A DNA stretch of 64,000 nucleotides from NCBI RefSeq assembly GCF_002946835.1, contig NZ_CP026652.1, positions 682,001 to 746,000 of the forward strand, written 5' to 3'. Source of the stretch: Streptomyces dengpaensis (lineage in GTDB: Bacteria > Actinomycetota > Actinomycetes > Streptomycetales > Streptomycetaceae). Under the pieces are notes generated by a model that did not search any database, was not told where the DNA came from, and saw nothing but the letters and a program-made list of their open reading frames with translations. Position numbers and translations under genes: made by a program. Position 1 is the stretch's first letter, and every line of letters begins with the position of its first letter. This document shows, in pieces, positions 8,139-16,524 of the stretch.

Positions 8139-8767
8139 CCGCCGCGCTCGTCGCGGGGCTTCTCGCGGGGTATGGCATCGCCATCCCCGTCGGAGCGGTC
8201 GCGACCTACCTCGTCTCCCTCACCGCTCGTACCTCCCTGCGGACCGGCGTCTGCGCCGCCCTGGGCGTCGCGACCGCCGACGGACTCTATGCCCTGGTCG
8301 CCGCGCTCGGCGGTTCCGCGCTCGCGGGCACGCTGCAGCCGGTACTGCTCCCGCTGCGCTGGGCCTCGGGACTGGTCCTTGCGGCGCTCGCCATACGGGG
8401 GGCGGTCAGCGCCTTCCGCCAGTACCGCGGCCAACGGCTCGCCGCCCGGTCCGGAGAGGATCCGCCGCACCCGGCGCGCGCGTATCTGGCGCTGCTGGGG
8501 ATCACCCTGCTCAACCCCACCACGGTGATCTACTTCACCGCGCTGGTGCTGGGAAGCCGTACGGCCGACGCGGTTCGCCCTCTGGAGCAGGGGGTGTTCG
8601 TCCTCGCCGCGTTCGCCGCGTCCGCGAGCTGGCAGCTCCTGCTCGCCGGGGGCGGCGCACTGCTCGGCCGGGCCCTGACGGGGCACCGGGGGCGGCTGGT
8701 GACGGCGCTCGCGTCGAGCGTCGTGATCACGGTGCTGGCCGTGCGGATGCTCGTGGCGCCGCCGTGA
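8135..8767 (+). CDS. LysE/RhtB-family exporter
   Basis: The 210-residue product starting at GTG 8135 matches the usual length and layout of LysE-family amino-acid exporters: six hydrophobic segments, the first being VTAALVAGLLAGYGIAIPVG with the conserved Gly-Pro turn, and a central ITLLNPTTVIYF segment, the family's asparagine-proline motif in helix 4. The frame is open upstream to 8000, but that extension is hydrophilic. The GTG lacks a well-spaced ribosome site, since GGAGG lies 17 bases away; translational coupling to the short upstream frame could explain initiation. The substrate is unknown. Confidence 0.78.
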   Translation: MTAALVAGLLAGYGIAIPVGAVATYLVSLTARTSLRTGVCAALGVATADGLYALVAALGGSALAGTLQPVLLPLRWASGLVLAALAIRGAVSAFRQYRGQRLAARSGEDPPHPARAYLALLGITLLNPTTVIYFTALVLGSRTADAVRPLEQGVFVLAAFAASASWQLLLAGGGALLGRALTGHRGRLVTALASSVVITVLAVRMLVAPP

Positions 8768-8932
8768 CCGAGAAGAGCGGCGGGCGAAGGCGCGCGGCAA
8801 GAGACGCGAACGAGACGCGCGGAAAAGAGCGCGGACCGTCCTGTCACATGTCCCCGCCGGGCTCCGTCAGTGCAGTGACTGAGCAGTGCAGTGGCAGAGC
8901 AGAAGACGCCGCGAACTCTTGAGGAGCATGTC

Positions 8933-9394
8933 ATGCAGGCACGGATGAAGAACCCGGCGATGATCCTTCCTGGCGCCATGGAGGCCATCCAGGGGCTGAT
9001 CAAGGCCACCGGCAAGGGCGGTGTCCCGCAGGAGACCCTGGAGCTCATACACCTGCGGGCCAGCCAGATCAACGGGTGCAGCGCCTGTGTCGACGGGGGT
9101 GGCCGGGGCGCGAAGAAGGCAGGCATGACGGACGAGCGCCTGTGGTCCGTCGCGGCCTGGCGCGAGGCGCCGTACTACACGGACGCCGAGCGGGCCGCCC
9201 TGGCGCTGGCCGAGGAGATGACCCGGCTGGGTGACCGTTCCGGCGACGCGGTCTGCGACGAACTGTGGGACGAGGTCGCCGACCACTACGACGAGCAGCA
9301 GCTCGCCGCGCTCATCCTCTGGATCGCCACGACGAACTTCTTCAACCGGCTCAACGCGACGATCAAGGAGCCTGCGGGGGCCACCTGGGGGTGA
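8933..9394 (+). CDS. Carboxymuconolactone decarboxylase / AhpD-like protein
   Basis: 153 residues. The ATG at 8933 follows GAGGAG by six bases. The sequence LELIHLRASQINGCSACVD carries the redox CxxC of the AhpD fold, where the family normally reads ExxxxxxSxxNxCxxCxxxH. Here the residues after CVD are GGGRG, so the usual His of the proton relay is missing, which may weaken peroxidase activity. Members reduce alkyl hydroperoxides or act as thiol-disulfide partners. It is followed in the same direction by an F420-type reductase 90 bases on. Confidence 0.87.
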   Translation: MQARMKNPAMILPGAMEAIQGLIKATGKGGVPQETLELIHLRASQINGCSACVDGGGRGAKKAGMTDERLWSVAAWREAPYYTDAERAALALAEEMTRLGDRSGDAVCDELWDEVADHYDEQQLAALILWIATTNFFNRLNATIKEPAGATWG

Positions 9395-9487
9395 GCTCCG
9401 GGGGCATGGCGCGGATGATTTGCGCCGGTGCCGCTGTTGCAGTCTGCTGAGAAGGAATCGGTACGACGCGACGATGGGACGGAAGTC

Positions 9488-9931
9488 ATGCCTCTTGAGG
9501 GCGAGTACGAACCCAGCCCGACGCAGTGGGTGCGTGAGCAGGTGGAGCTGTACGAGAGCTCCGGGGGCACCAAGGGGACGACGCTGATGGACACCGGCCT
9601 GCCCGTCATCATTCTCACCACTCGCGGCGCCAAGAGCGGCAAGATCCGCAAGAGCCCGCTGATGCGCGTCGAGCACGACGGACGCTACGCGGTCGTCGCC
9701 TCGCTGGGCGGTGCCCCCAAGCACCCGGTCTGGTACTACAACGTCACGTCCGATCCCCACGTGGAGCTCCAGGACGGCCCCGTCCTCCAGGACATGACGG
9801 CCCGTGAGGTCACGGGTGAGGAGAAGGCGCTGTGGTGGGAGCGCGCGGTCGCCGCGTATCCCCCGTACGCCGACTACCAGAAGAAGACCGAGCGCGAGAT
9901 CCCCGTCTTCGTGCTGGAGCCGACCGACTGA
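9488..9931 (+). CDS. Ddn-type F420H2-dependent nitroreductase/quinone reductase
   Basis: 147 residues from the ATG at 9488. The sequence [36 protein letters not shown] is characteristic of the deazaflavin-dependent nitroreductase family: the KSGKxRxxPLM stretch binds the F420 phosphate tail, and HPVWYYNV is the conserved active-site segment. The family uses reduced F420 to reduce quinones and other substrates, and is confined mostly to actinobacteria. The upstream frame opens earlier at 9428 but lacks family similarity there. It is followed by a strong hairpin terminator. Confidence 0.92.
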   Translation: MPLEGEYEPSPTQWVREQVELYESSGGTKGTTLMDTGLPVIILTTRGAKSGKIRKSPLMRVEHDGRYAVVASLGGAPKHPVWYYNVTSDPHVELQDGPVLQDMTAREVTGEEKALWWERAVAAYPPYADYQKKTEREIPVFVLEPTD

Positions 9932-9995
9932 CGCTCGCGCGAATTTCCTTGGAATCGGCGCGCATGATCCGCCCCCCACGGGGCATCCGAGCGTC

Positions 9996-10030
9996 AGGCC
10001 CCGCCGCGTTCCCCCGTCGCGGCGGGGCTT
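9996..10030 (+). terminator. Strong GC hairpin terminator
   Basis: AGGCCCCGCCGCG and CGCGGCGGGGCTT form a 13-base stem (one G-T pair) around a 9-base loop, 65 bases past the Ddn-type gene stop. Confidence 0.8.
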
Positions 10031-10077
10031 CCCTCTGTGACACGGCCGACGTCGACCGCCGAGCCAGAGGAGACCAG

Positions 10078-10251
10078 GTGTCCACGAAGCCCAAGAAGCT
10101 CAAACTCCCCCTCGCCTACAAGCTCCTCGGCTTCGTGCTGAGTTGGGCCGGCGGCGCCGTCGCCGGCCGTCCTCGGACAAGGGCGGCCGGGACTGAAGAT
10201 CAGTCGGCCACTCGTCGGCCTCGCGCCAGGCCTGCACACGCCGCGGGATGA
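10078..10251 (+). pseudogene. DUF4235-type membrane protein relic, N-terminal fragment
   Basis: A GTG preceded by GAGGAG starts a frame beginning STKPKKLKLPLAYKLLGFV then LSWAGGAVAG. This resembles the first helix of the small DUF4235 proteins of Streptomyces, which continue with a KQVWK-type segment. Here, right after the Gly-Ala-Gly helix, the sequence turns into unrelated Arg/Pro-rich residues and stops at 57 codons. It is most likely a truncated gene rather than a functional one. Confidence 0.55.
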
Positions 10252-10282
10252 TGCGGAAGTAGAGGCAGGCGGGGTGAGTTGA

Positions 10283-10456
10283 CGTGCGTACGCGAACCAT
10301 CTCGACGACACCGGGAGCGTACGGACGGGGGCGCTGGCGGATCTCGTCGTCCTGGACCGCGACCCGTACGCGGGGCGTCCGGAAGCGATCGGTGAGACGA
10401 AAGTGGCGCTCACGTATGTCGGCGGTGAGTGCGTGTACGAGGCACCGGAAGTCTGA
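10283..10456 (+). pseudogene. C-terminal fragment of an amidohydrolase
   Basis: After an in-frame TGA at 10280, about 57 codons read AYANHLDDTGSVRTGALADL then VVLDRDPYAG and end YVGGECVYEAPEV. The GSVRxGxLADLVVLDRDP pattern is the C-terminal composite-domain signature of YtcJ-like amidohydrolases (normally about 540 residues). No upstream catalytic part exists in the window, so this is a stranded 3' end. Confidence 0.7.
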
Positions 10457-10711
10457 CTCGGACCTGTGCCGGGGGCTCTGCATCCGACACCACCTGCGGC
10501 GGGGCGAGTTGAGCGGCTCGCCCCGCATTTCACACCCGCATCACGCGTAATCGATCTCACACCATAGATCGTTTAGGCTCAGGGCAGTCTCGAAGTGCAC
10601 TTGAGTCGTCAACTAGCGGCTCAAAATGAGCAGTTCGAGTCGGCGGGCGTCCATTCCAATCGCCCGCTCGCAGGGGCGGGGGCCTGCGTTATGTCTCAAG
10701 AGAGGATGCGA

Positions 10712-11743
10712 ATGCCGCAGGACGTCAGGTTCGACCTCCCCTTCACCACCCCGGTCAGCGAGCACCTGGAGTACGCCCGAGAGCGCCATCTGCGCTGGGT
10801 GTGGGACATGGGACTGGTGCGCAGCCAGGCCGGGTTCGAGGAGTACCAGTCCTGGGACCTTCCCGAGGCGGCGGCACGAACCTACCCCCACGCCTCGGCC
10901 GACGACATGGTCGTCCTGATGAACTGGTTCTCCCTGGCCTTCCTGTTCGACGACCAGTTCGACACGGGACAACCCGACCGCGCCGACCGCATAGCGGAGG
11001 TCGCACGAGAACTGATCGTCACGCCGCTGCGTCCCGCCGGGACCGCTCCCCGGGTGGTGTGCCCGATCACCGTGGCCTGGGCCGAGGTCTGGGCCCATCT
11101 CTCGGATGGCATGTCCCTGACCTGGCGGACCCGGTTCGCCGCGTCCTGGGGACGCTTCCTCGTGGCGCACACCGAGGAGGTCGACCTCGCGGCGCAGGGC
11201 CTGGAGGGCACGCTCGGCCTCAAGGAGTACGCCGAGTTCCGGCGCCGTACGGTGGGCATCCACCACAGCATCGACGCCGGTGAGCGCAGCCGGCGCTTCG
11301 AGGTGCCGCCTCAGGTGCAGGCGCATCCGCTGATGATCCGGATGCGGGACCTGGCCTCGGACACCATCGGGTTCATGAACGACATCCACTCCTTCGAGCG
11401 CGAGAAGCGCCGGGGAGACGGACACAACCTGATCGCCGTGCTGCACCGCGAGACCGGCTGCACGTGGGAGGAGGCCGCCGCCGAGGCGTACAGGATGACC
11501 ACGGAATGCCTCGACGAGTACCTCGAACTGGAGGCGCGCGTCCCGCAGATGTGCGAGGAGCTCGGCCTGAGCGCCGAGCAGCGTGTCCAGGTGCGGATGG
11601 GCGTGGAGGCCATCCAGCACTGGATCAACGGCAATTACGAATGGGCCCTGACCACGGGCCGCTACGCCGCCGCGAAGGAAGGCCCGGCCGCCACCGCGGA
11701 GTTGGCGGGCAAGGGGTCCTTGGACGATCTGCTCGCGGTGTGA
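10712..11743 (+). CDS. Class I terpene synthase (sesquiterpene cyclase type)
   Basis: 343 residues from ATG 10712, chosen because MPQDVRFDLPF matches the usual start of bacterial sesquiterpene cyclases and GAGGA lies five bases upstream; earlier in-frame starts exist at 10691 and 10706. The metal-binding motifs are intact: Asp-rich DDQFD in FLFDDQFDTGQPDR, and the NSE triad in NDIHSFERE. A pyrophosphate-sensing Arg is likely in FRRRTVG, and the terminal RY pair is in TTGRY. The enzyme would ionise farnesyl (possibly geranyl) diphosphate; the product cannot be predicted. It converges on a conservon operon that includes a P450, separated by a 16-base-pair hairpin, and a second P450 lies beyond the conservon. 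Confidence 0.92.
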   Translation: MPQDVRFDLPFTTPVSEHLEYARERHLRWVWDMGLVRSQAGFEEYQSWDLPEAAARTYPHASADDMVVLMNWFSLAFLFDDQFDTGQPDRADRIAEVARELIVTPLRPAGTAPRVVCPITVAWAEVWAHLSDGMSLTWRTRFAASWGRFLVAHTEEVDLAAQGLEGTLGLKEYAEFRRRTVGIHHSIDAGERSRRFEVPPQVQAHPLMIRMRDLASDTIGFMNDIHSFEREKRRGDGHNLIAVLHRETGCTWEEAAAEAYRMTTECLDEYLELEARVPQMCEELGLSAEQRVQVRMGVEAIQHWINGNYEWALTTGRYAAAKEGPAATAELAGKGSLDDLLAV

Positions 11744-11749
11744 CGGACG

Positions 11750-11787
11750 GTTTCTGCCCGGCCGGAGTGCTCCGGCCGGGCAGAAAC
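11750..11787. terminator. Bidirectional 16-bp hairpin terminator
   Basis: GTTTCTGCCCGGCCGG (11750-11765) and its perfect complement (11772-11787) flank a six-base loop. It separates the convergent terpene synthase and P450 genes and can serve both. Confidence 0.93.
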
Positions 11788-11800
11788 GTCACAGAAACGA

Positions 11801-13069
11801 TCAGGCTCCGGCGACCTGCGCTGCGAACTCGACGGGCAGGGAGTCGAGCCGTGCCTCCCAGGTGGAGGCGGTCGAGGTGAGTTCGTCGGGCGTGACGGCC
11901 AGGCGCAGGCCCGGCAGCCGGTGCAGCAGCACGTCGACGGCCGTCTCGATGATGGCCTGGCCGATGTTCTGGCCCGGGCACTCGTGGGCGCCGCCGCTGA
12001 ACGCCAAATGCGACTGGTTGCCCTGGACGGAGACACCCGCGTCGGGCCGGATGTCCGGGTCGAGGTTGCCCGCAGTGAGACCGAGCACCAGGAGGTCGCC
12101 CTCCTTGATGTGGTGGCCGCCGAGTTCGAGATCGGTGGCGGCGAAGCGCCCCGGCAGGACCGCCAGGGGCGGGGTGTTCCACATGACCTCCTCGACGACG
12201 GCGGAGACGTTCAGCTGTCCGCTCACCAGACCCGCCAGGCGGGAGGTGTCGGTGAGGATCAGCTGCAGCACCCGGGCCAGCAGATTGCTGGTGGTGATGT
12301 GCGCGGTGATCAGCACCAGGCGCAGATGGCTGAGGATCTCGTCCTCGTCGAGGCCGGCGTGGTGCCCGATCAGCCCGGTGGTGAAGTCGGCGCCGGGCTC
12401 GGCACGCTTGCGGTCGGCGAGTTCCCCGAGGATCCGCATGATGCGGTCGTTGTGGGCGACGGCGTCCTCACCGCCCTTGATGACCTGGGCGCAGGAGACT
12501 GCCAGGTTGTGGCCCTCGCCCGCCGGGAGCCCGAAGAGCCTGGTCAGCACGAGCATCGGCAGGTACTCGGCGTAGTCGGACACCAGGTCGGCTTTGCCTC
12601 CGTTCGCGAACGCGTCGATCTGCTTGTTCGCGAAGTGCGTGACATGGCGCCGGATCCCGCGGCCCGCCACCGTCAGCAGGTTGTCGGTGACCGCCCCGCG
12701 CAGCCTGCGGTGCGGCTCGCCGTCCTGGGACACACAGTCGGGGCGCCAGCCGAGCATCGGGATCAGCGGTGAGGAGTCTTCGACGCGGCCCTCCTTCCAG
12801 TCCCGCCAGATCCGCGCGTCACGGCTGAACTGGCGGGGGTTGTCGAGCACGCGCCGGTTCTCCCGGTAGCCGAGGACCAGCCAGGCGGGAATGTCGCCCT
12901 CGAGGAGGATCGGCGCCACCGCCCCGTACTCCTTGCGCAGCCGCGCGTAGATGCCGTGGGGATCGAGCGCCGCCTCCGCCCCGTACAGCCGGGTGAGATC
13001 GCCCGCGCCGCCGTGCGCGACGGGGCAACCGCGGGGGACGTCGGGTCCGTCTAAGGGCTGGTCGTTCAT
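11801..13069 (-). CDS. Conservon-associated cytochrome P450, CYP157-like, without ExxR
   Basis: 422 residues. The haem loop FSGGAHECPGQN is intact, but the K-helix that should carry ExxR reads VVEEVMWNTPP, so the Arg is replaced by Trp. The I-helix reads ITAHITTSNLL instead of the normal AGxxT. Both features are documented for CYP157 enzymes, which sit in Streptomyces conservons. Its ATG overlaps the stop of the GTPase gene upstream (ATGA), so it is the last gene of the cvnABCD operon. It may be a sensory or catalytic partner of the conservon, or may act on the product of the convergent terpene synthase. Confidence 0.9.
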   Translation of the reverse strand: MNDQPLDGPDVPRGCPVAHGGAGDLTRLYGAEAALDPHGIYARLRKEYGAVAPILLEGDIPAWLVLGYRENRRVLDNPRQFSRDARIWRDWKEGRVEDSSPLIPMLGWRPDCVSQDGEPHRRLRGAVTDNLLTVAGRGIRRHVTHFANKQIDAFANGGKADLVSDYAEYLPMLVLTRLFGLPAGEGHNLAVSCAQVIKGGEDAVAHNDRIMRILGELADRKRAEPGADFTTGLIGHHAGLDEDEILSHLRLVLITAHITTSNLLARVLQLILTDTSRLAGLVSGQLNVSAVVEEVMWNTPPLAVLPGRFAATDLELGGHHIKEGDLLVLGLTAGNLDPDIRPDAGVSVQGNQSHLAFSGGAHECPGQNIGQAIIETAVDVLLHRLPGLRLAVTPDELTSTASTWEARLDSLPVEFAAQVAGA

Positions 13070-13671
13070 CGGGGCTCCATAGCGACGGCAGAGCGTTCCT
13101 TGAGGTGACGTATCAGCGCGATCAGCACGTCACGGCTGGAGGACCGGTCGCGGGCGTCACAGGCCACGATCGGAGTGTGCGGGGAGATGTCCAGGGCGTC
13201 GCGGATCTCTTCGATCGGGTGGTCCTGGGAGTCGGGGAAGACGTTCAGGGCGATGACGAAGGGGACGTTCTGCCGCTCCATCTCCTCGATGGCCCGGAAG
13301 CTGGAGGCCAGCCGCCGGGTGTCCACCAGGACGACCGCGCCGAGGGCACCCTTGAACAGGCCGTTCCACAGGAACCAGAACCGCTCCTGGCCGGGCGTGC
13401 CGAACAGGTACAGCACCAGTTCGTCGTTGATGCCGATCTTGCCGAAGTCCAGGCTGACGGTGGTCTCCGTCTTGTCCACCACGCCGATCAGGTTGTCGAC
13501 GCCGGCACTGGCCTGGGTCAGTGTCTCCTCCGTGGTCAGCGGCTTGATGTCGCTGACCGAGCGCACCATGGTGGTCTTGCCGGTGCCGAAGCCGCCGGCG
13601 ATCATCACCTTCACCGAGCGGGTGCCGCCGCCCGCACCCCGGTCGGGGTGGTCAAAGCCTTTGAAGTCCAC
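13066..13671 (-). CDS. cvnD: Conservon small GTPase, CvnD-like
   Basis: 201 residues from the GTG at 13671, six bases after GAGGAGG. The P-loop is GGFGTGKTTMV and the switch II region LFGTPGQERFWFLW, the pattern of the MglA/Ras-like ATP/GTP-binding proteins in conservons. The usual NKxD is replaced by ALNVFPD, as is normal for this branch. The start lies inside the end of the DUF742 gene (20-base overlap), and the stop overlaps the P450 start. In conservons this GTPase forms a membrane-associated complex with the CvnA kinase-like protein, CvnB and CvnC, resembling eukaryotic G-protein signalling. Confidence 0.93.
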   Translation of the reverse strand: MDFKGFDHPDRGAGGGTRSVKVMIAGGFGTGKTTMVRSVSDIKPLTTEETLTQASAGVDNLIGVVDKTETTVSLDFGKIGINDELVLYLFGTPGQERFWFLWNGLFKGALGAVVLVDTRRLASSFRAIEEMERQNVPFVIALNVFPDSQDHPIEEIRDALDISPHTPIVACDARDRSSSRDVLIALIRHLKERSAVAMEPR

Positions 13672-14023
13672 TGAGTACCTCCTCAAGGAGCGCGAGGTCG
13701 GCCCCGCTGCCGGCGTCCGACGCCGGGATGGGATGACGGGCTTCGACGCGGCCTGCGTCCAGCAGATCGGCCAGGAGCACCGCGAGAATGTTGAAGGGCA
13801 ATCCGAGGTGGGCGCCCAGTTCGGCCACCGAGAACGGATCGCGGCAGCGCCGGATGATCTCCTCGTGCTCGTGCTGCATGCCGGGTACGGCCGCTGCGCG
13901 GGAGACGATGAGGGTCGCCACGTCAAGGCCCGACGCCGAACCGCCCGGTCCGCTGCGGCCACCGGTGAGGACGTAGTAGCGCTCGAGACCGGACGGGTCC
14001 GTGGGCCGGCGGGGAGCACTCAT
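13652..14023 (-). CDS. cvnC: DUF742 protein, CvnC-like
   Basis: 123 residues. RYYVLTGGRSGP at the start and a winged-helix-like core (DPFSVAELGAHLGLPFNILAV...LL) match the DUF742 family, found almost only as the third gene of conservons. It overlaps the roadblock gene by four bases (ATGA) and the GTPase gene by 20 bases, indicating tight translational coupling. Its proposed role is as an adaptor between the receptor-like CvnA and the GTPase. Confidence 0.93.
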   Translation of the reverse strand: MSAPRRPTDPSGLERYYVLTGGRSGPGGSASGLDVATLIVSRAAAVPGMQHEHEEIIRRCRDPFSVAELGAHLGLPFNILAVLLADLLDAGRVEARHPIPASDAGSGADLALLEEVLSGLQRL

Positions 14024-14430
14024 CCAGAGTGCTCCTCCAGCCGCGGAGTGGTGCCGAGGAGCTCACCCATCCTGCGGGCCAGATCCCTCATCTGGTGACC
14101 GAGAAGACCCTGGTCGAGGCCTTCCTTTGCCAGCACTCCGAGGTACGTCTCCACGCCGGCCCGCACCACGAACAGGTGGCCACCGTCGACCTCGATCATC
14201 GCGAGCCGCAGTTGCCCCGCGTACTGGGGGAACTGCTCGGCCACCGGCTGGGCCAGCGCCTGCAGGCCCGCGACCACGGCCGCGAAGCGGTCCACGTCGT
14301 CGGGGTCGTCGGCGCCGTAAGAGGTGATGGCCTTGCCGTCGCTCGATGCCACGAGGGCGAAGCGGATCTCCTGGATGCTCTCCGTCAGGTCGCGGAGCGC
14401 CCAGCTCACGTCGGTTCCCTGTTGCGTCAT
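14020..14430 (-). CDS. cvnB: Roadblock/LC7 protein, CvnB-like
   Basis: 136 residues, a single roadblock/LC7 domain: LRDLTESIQEIRFALVASSDGKAI, then the central helix DRFAAVVAGLQALAQPVAEQF and strand GHLFVVRAGVETYLGV. Proteins of this family bind and regulate Ras-like GTPases such as MglA, and CvnB is thought to act on CvnD. It starts five bases after the cvnA stop and overlaps cvnC by four bases. Confidence 0.94.
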   Translation of the reverse strand: MTQQGTDVSWALRDLTESIQEIRFALVASSDGKAITSYGADDPDDVDRFAAVVAGLQALAQPVAEQFPQYAGQLRLAMIEVDGGHLFVVRAGVETYLGVLAKEGLDQGLLGHQMRDLARRMGELLGTTPRLEEHSG

Positions 14431-14435
14431 GTGGA

Positions 14436-16172
14436 CTAGTCGCTCTCTTCAGTGCGGTGCTCGTTGGACTCGCGTCCGGCGCTCTTCTCGCTGTCGGCGG
14501 CCGGACCGTTGTCCGTGGTCGTCTCGCTCGACGGGCCGCTCTCGCGTCCCGCCGTGGCGAAGGCGGCGAGGCCGGCGAAGGACGCGTCCGGCGGTACGGC
14601 GGCCATGGCCTCCACGGTCTCGTCGGCGGCCTTCGGCCGCGGCACCGACGGTTCGTTCTTCCTGCTGCGGCGCCGGGGCAGGCCACCGGGCGTGGTGTCC
14701 GCGGCCTCGGCGGCCGGTGCGGGGGCGGCCGGGGCCGGTGCGGCGCTCGGCGCGGCCACCGCGGCCTGGACCGGGGCCGGTTCGGCGACGGCGGCGGGCA
14801 GCGGGCTGAAGTACTTGTGAGGTACGACCACGACGACCGACGTACCGAGCCAGGGCGAGTCCGCGAAGGTGACCCGGATGCCGTAGCGGCGCGCCAGGGC
14901 GCCCACCACGCGCAGGCCCAGGTTGGCGTCCTCGGAGATGCCTCCGAGGCCGGGGCCCGCCGAGGTGCCCGCGAGGGACTGCTCCGCCTCGCGCTTCTTC
15001 TCCTCGTTCAGGCCCTTGCCCGCGTCCTGGATCTCGATGCCGACGCCGTTCGGGACCTCCTTGCCGGAGACGACCACGGGCTCGGTGGGCGGCGAGTAGC
15101 GCGCCGCGTTGTCGAGGAGGTGGGCGAAGATCAGCGTGAGGTGGTCCACCAGACCGCCGTCGACGCCGAGTTCGGGCAGGTGGCGGACCTGGACGCGGTC
15201 GAAGTCCTTGATGCGGCCGATGCCGCCGCGGACCACGCTGAGCAGTCGCTGCGGTTCCTGCCACTGGCGTCCGGGCCGGTCCGAGCCGCCGAGCACGCCG
15301 ATGCTGGCGGCGAGACAGTCGGCGGGGCCGATCTCCTGGTCCAGTTCCATGAGGCCCTGGGCGACCGCGGGCAGCCGCCCGTGTTCGCCCTGCATCTCGT
15401 GCAGGCGCCCGCGCAGCTTGCTGGTCAGTACGTGGATACGGCTGCCGATGCTGATCACGGCCTGCTCGGCCGAGGTGGAGCGGTCGAGCTCCTCCTCCAT
15501 ACCGATCAGCGCGGTCCTGAGGACCTTGCGCAGCTCGGCCCGCAGCTCGGGGCCCGCGTCCAGTTCCTCGGCGATCTCCGGCAGGATGTCGTCGATGGCG
15601 TCACCGGCCCGCAGCCGCTTGAGCGCGTCGGGCAGATGCGTGTCGGCGAGTCGGGCGACGGCGGCCTGCTGGGAGGCGAGTTGCTCCTGCCAGACCCCGG
15701 CTTCGTCGGCGATCCGCGTCTCATAGCCCTGGGCCTCCGAGACAAGCCGGGCCTCGTGGGCCTTGGTCTCCTCGGCGAGCCGCGTCTCGAAGGCCTGGGC
15801 CTGCTCGGCGAGGCGCGCCTCGAAGGCGTCGGCCTGTTCGGCCAGTTGGGCTTCCAGACCGGAGCGCTCGGCCGTGAACTTCCGCTCCAGGCCCGACACG
15901 TGCTGCTGCCACTGCTGCGACTGCTCGGCCTGGGAGGCACGGAAGTCGCCGGTGGTGCGGCGCAGTTGGGACTGGGTACGGACGAGGAGCCGTACGCAGA
16001 CGGCGCTGGCCGCGGTGGCCGCGGCACCGGCGAACGTCGCGGGTATCTGGACCTGGTCGGGTCCCGCGACGGCGGTGGCGACGGTCCCAGCGCCTAAGGC
16101 GAGCGGCATCAGCCACCAGCTGTACCAGGTGACCGGTGCCCGCGCCGCCGGGGGCGGAGTGGCAAGTTCCAT
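14436..16172 (-). CDS. cvnA: Conservon sensor kinase-like membrane protein, CvnA-like
   Basis: 578 residues from ATG 16172, five bases after GAAGGA. Two membrane helices (about 14-34 and 43-65) are followed by a long heptad-rich coiled coil (about 85-180) made of reiterated EARLAEQ/ETRLAEE units. A HATPase domain then has an N box IFAHLLDNAARYSPP, G1 VGIEIQDAGKGLN and G2 NLGLRVVGALARRYG. A Pro/Ala-rich acidic tail of about 130 residues ends the protein. I see no clear phosphoacceptor H box, in keeping with CvnA proteins being kinase-like scaffolds. It heads the cvnABCD-P450 operon and faces a divergent P450 across 352 bases. Confidence 0.92.
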   Translation of the reverse strand: MELATPPPAARAPVTWYSWWLMPLALGAGTVATAVAGPDQVQIPATFAGAAATAASAVCVRLLVRTQSQLRRTTGDFRASQAEQSQQWQQHVSGLERKFTAERSGLEAQLAEQADAFEARLAEQAQAFETRLAEETKAHEARLVSEAQGYETRIADEAGVWQEQLASQQAAVARLADTHLPDALKRLRAGDAIDDILPEIAEELDAGPELRAELRKVLRTALIGMEEELDRSTSAEQAVISIGSRIHVLTSKLRGRLHEMQGEHGRLPAVAQGLMELDQEIGPADCLAASIGVLGGSDRPGRQWQEPQRLLSVVRGGIGRIKDFDRVQVRHLPELGVDGGLVDHLTLIFAHLLDNAARYSPPTEPVVVSGKEVPNGVGIEIQDAGKGLNEEKKREAEQSLAGTSAGPGLGGISEDANLGLRVVGALARRYGIRVTFADSPWLGTSVVVVVPHKYFSPLPAAVAEPAPVQAAVAAPSAAPAPAAPAPAAEAADTTPGGLPRRRSRKNEPSVPRPKAADETVEAMAAVPPDASFAGLAAFATAGRESGPSSETTTDNGPAADSEKSAGRESNEHRTEESD

Positions 16173-16425
16173 CTGGATCCTTCGAAAGCAACACGTGCGA
16201 ACGGGGGGGTGTGTTGGCGCCGTAGGCGTCGACAACGAAGCGTGAGGCGACCGAATGTGTTCGCGTCAACTCGCAGCGCCACAGGGGAGCTTATCGGGTT
16301 TGAGATCGAAAGGATCAACTCCCCTCCGCATACCGGTGAGTATCCGATCGCGCTCCGAAAGGTGTGCTCTTCTCGACAAATCCCTTCACCGATACCGCAA
16401 TCACGCACATTGTGTAGCCATCGAA

Positions 16426-16450
16426 CCGACGGATGTGATCAATCCGTCGG
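16426..16450. promoter_or_regulatory. Perfect 9-base inverted repeat between cvnA and the divergent P450
   Basis: CCGACGGAT (16426-16434) and ATCCGTCGG (16442-16450) flank the seven bases GTGATCA. The site lies 75-100 bases upstream of the P450 start, inside a 352-base region that is AT-richer than its surroundings and carries both divergent promoters. Confidence 0.55.
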
Positions 16451-16524
16451 GGGTATACGGCGATCGCCAGGGGCATGCATGTCATGCTCAATGCCACTCG
16501 GAATGATCTTGAGGAGACGTACGG

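Noticed and set aside
7777..8184. Extension of the CYP105-like P450 to the start of its long frame
   Set aside because: The added residues do not resemble any P450 N-terminus, and the region holds the promoter and an inverted repeat.
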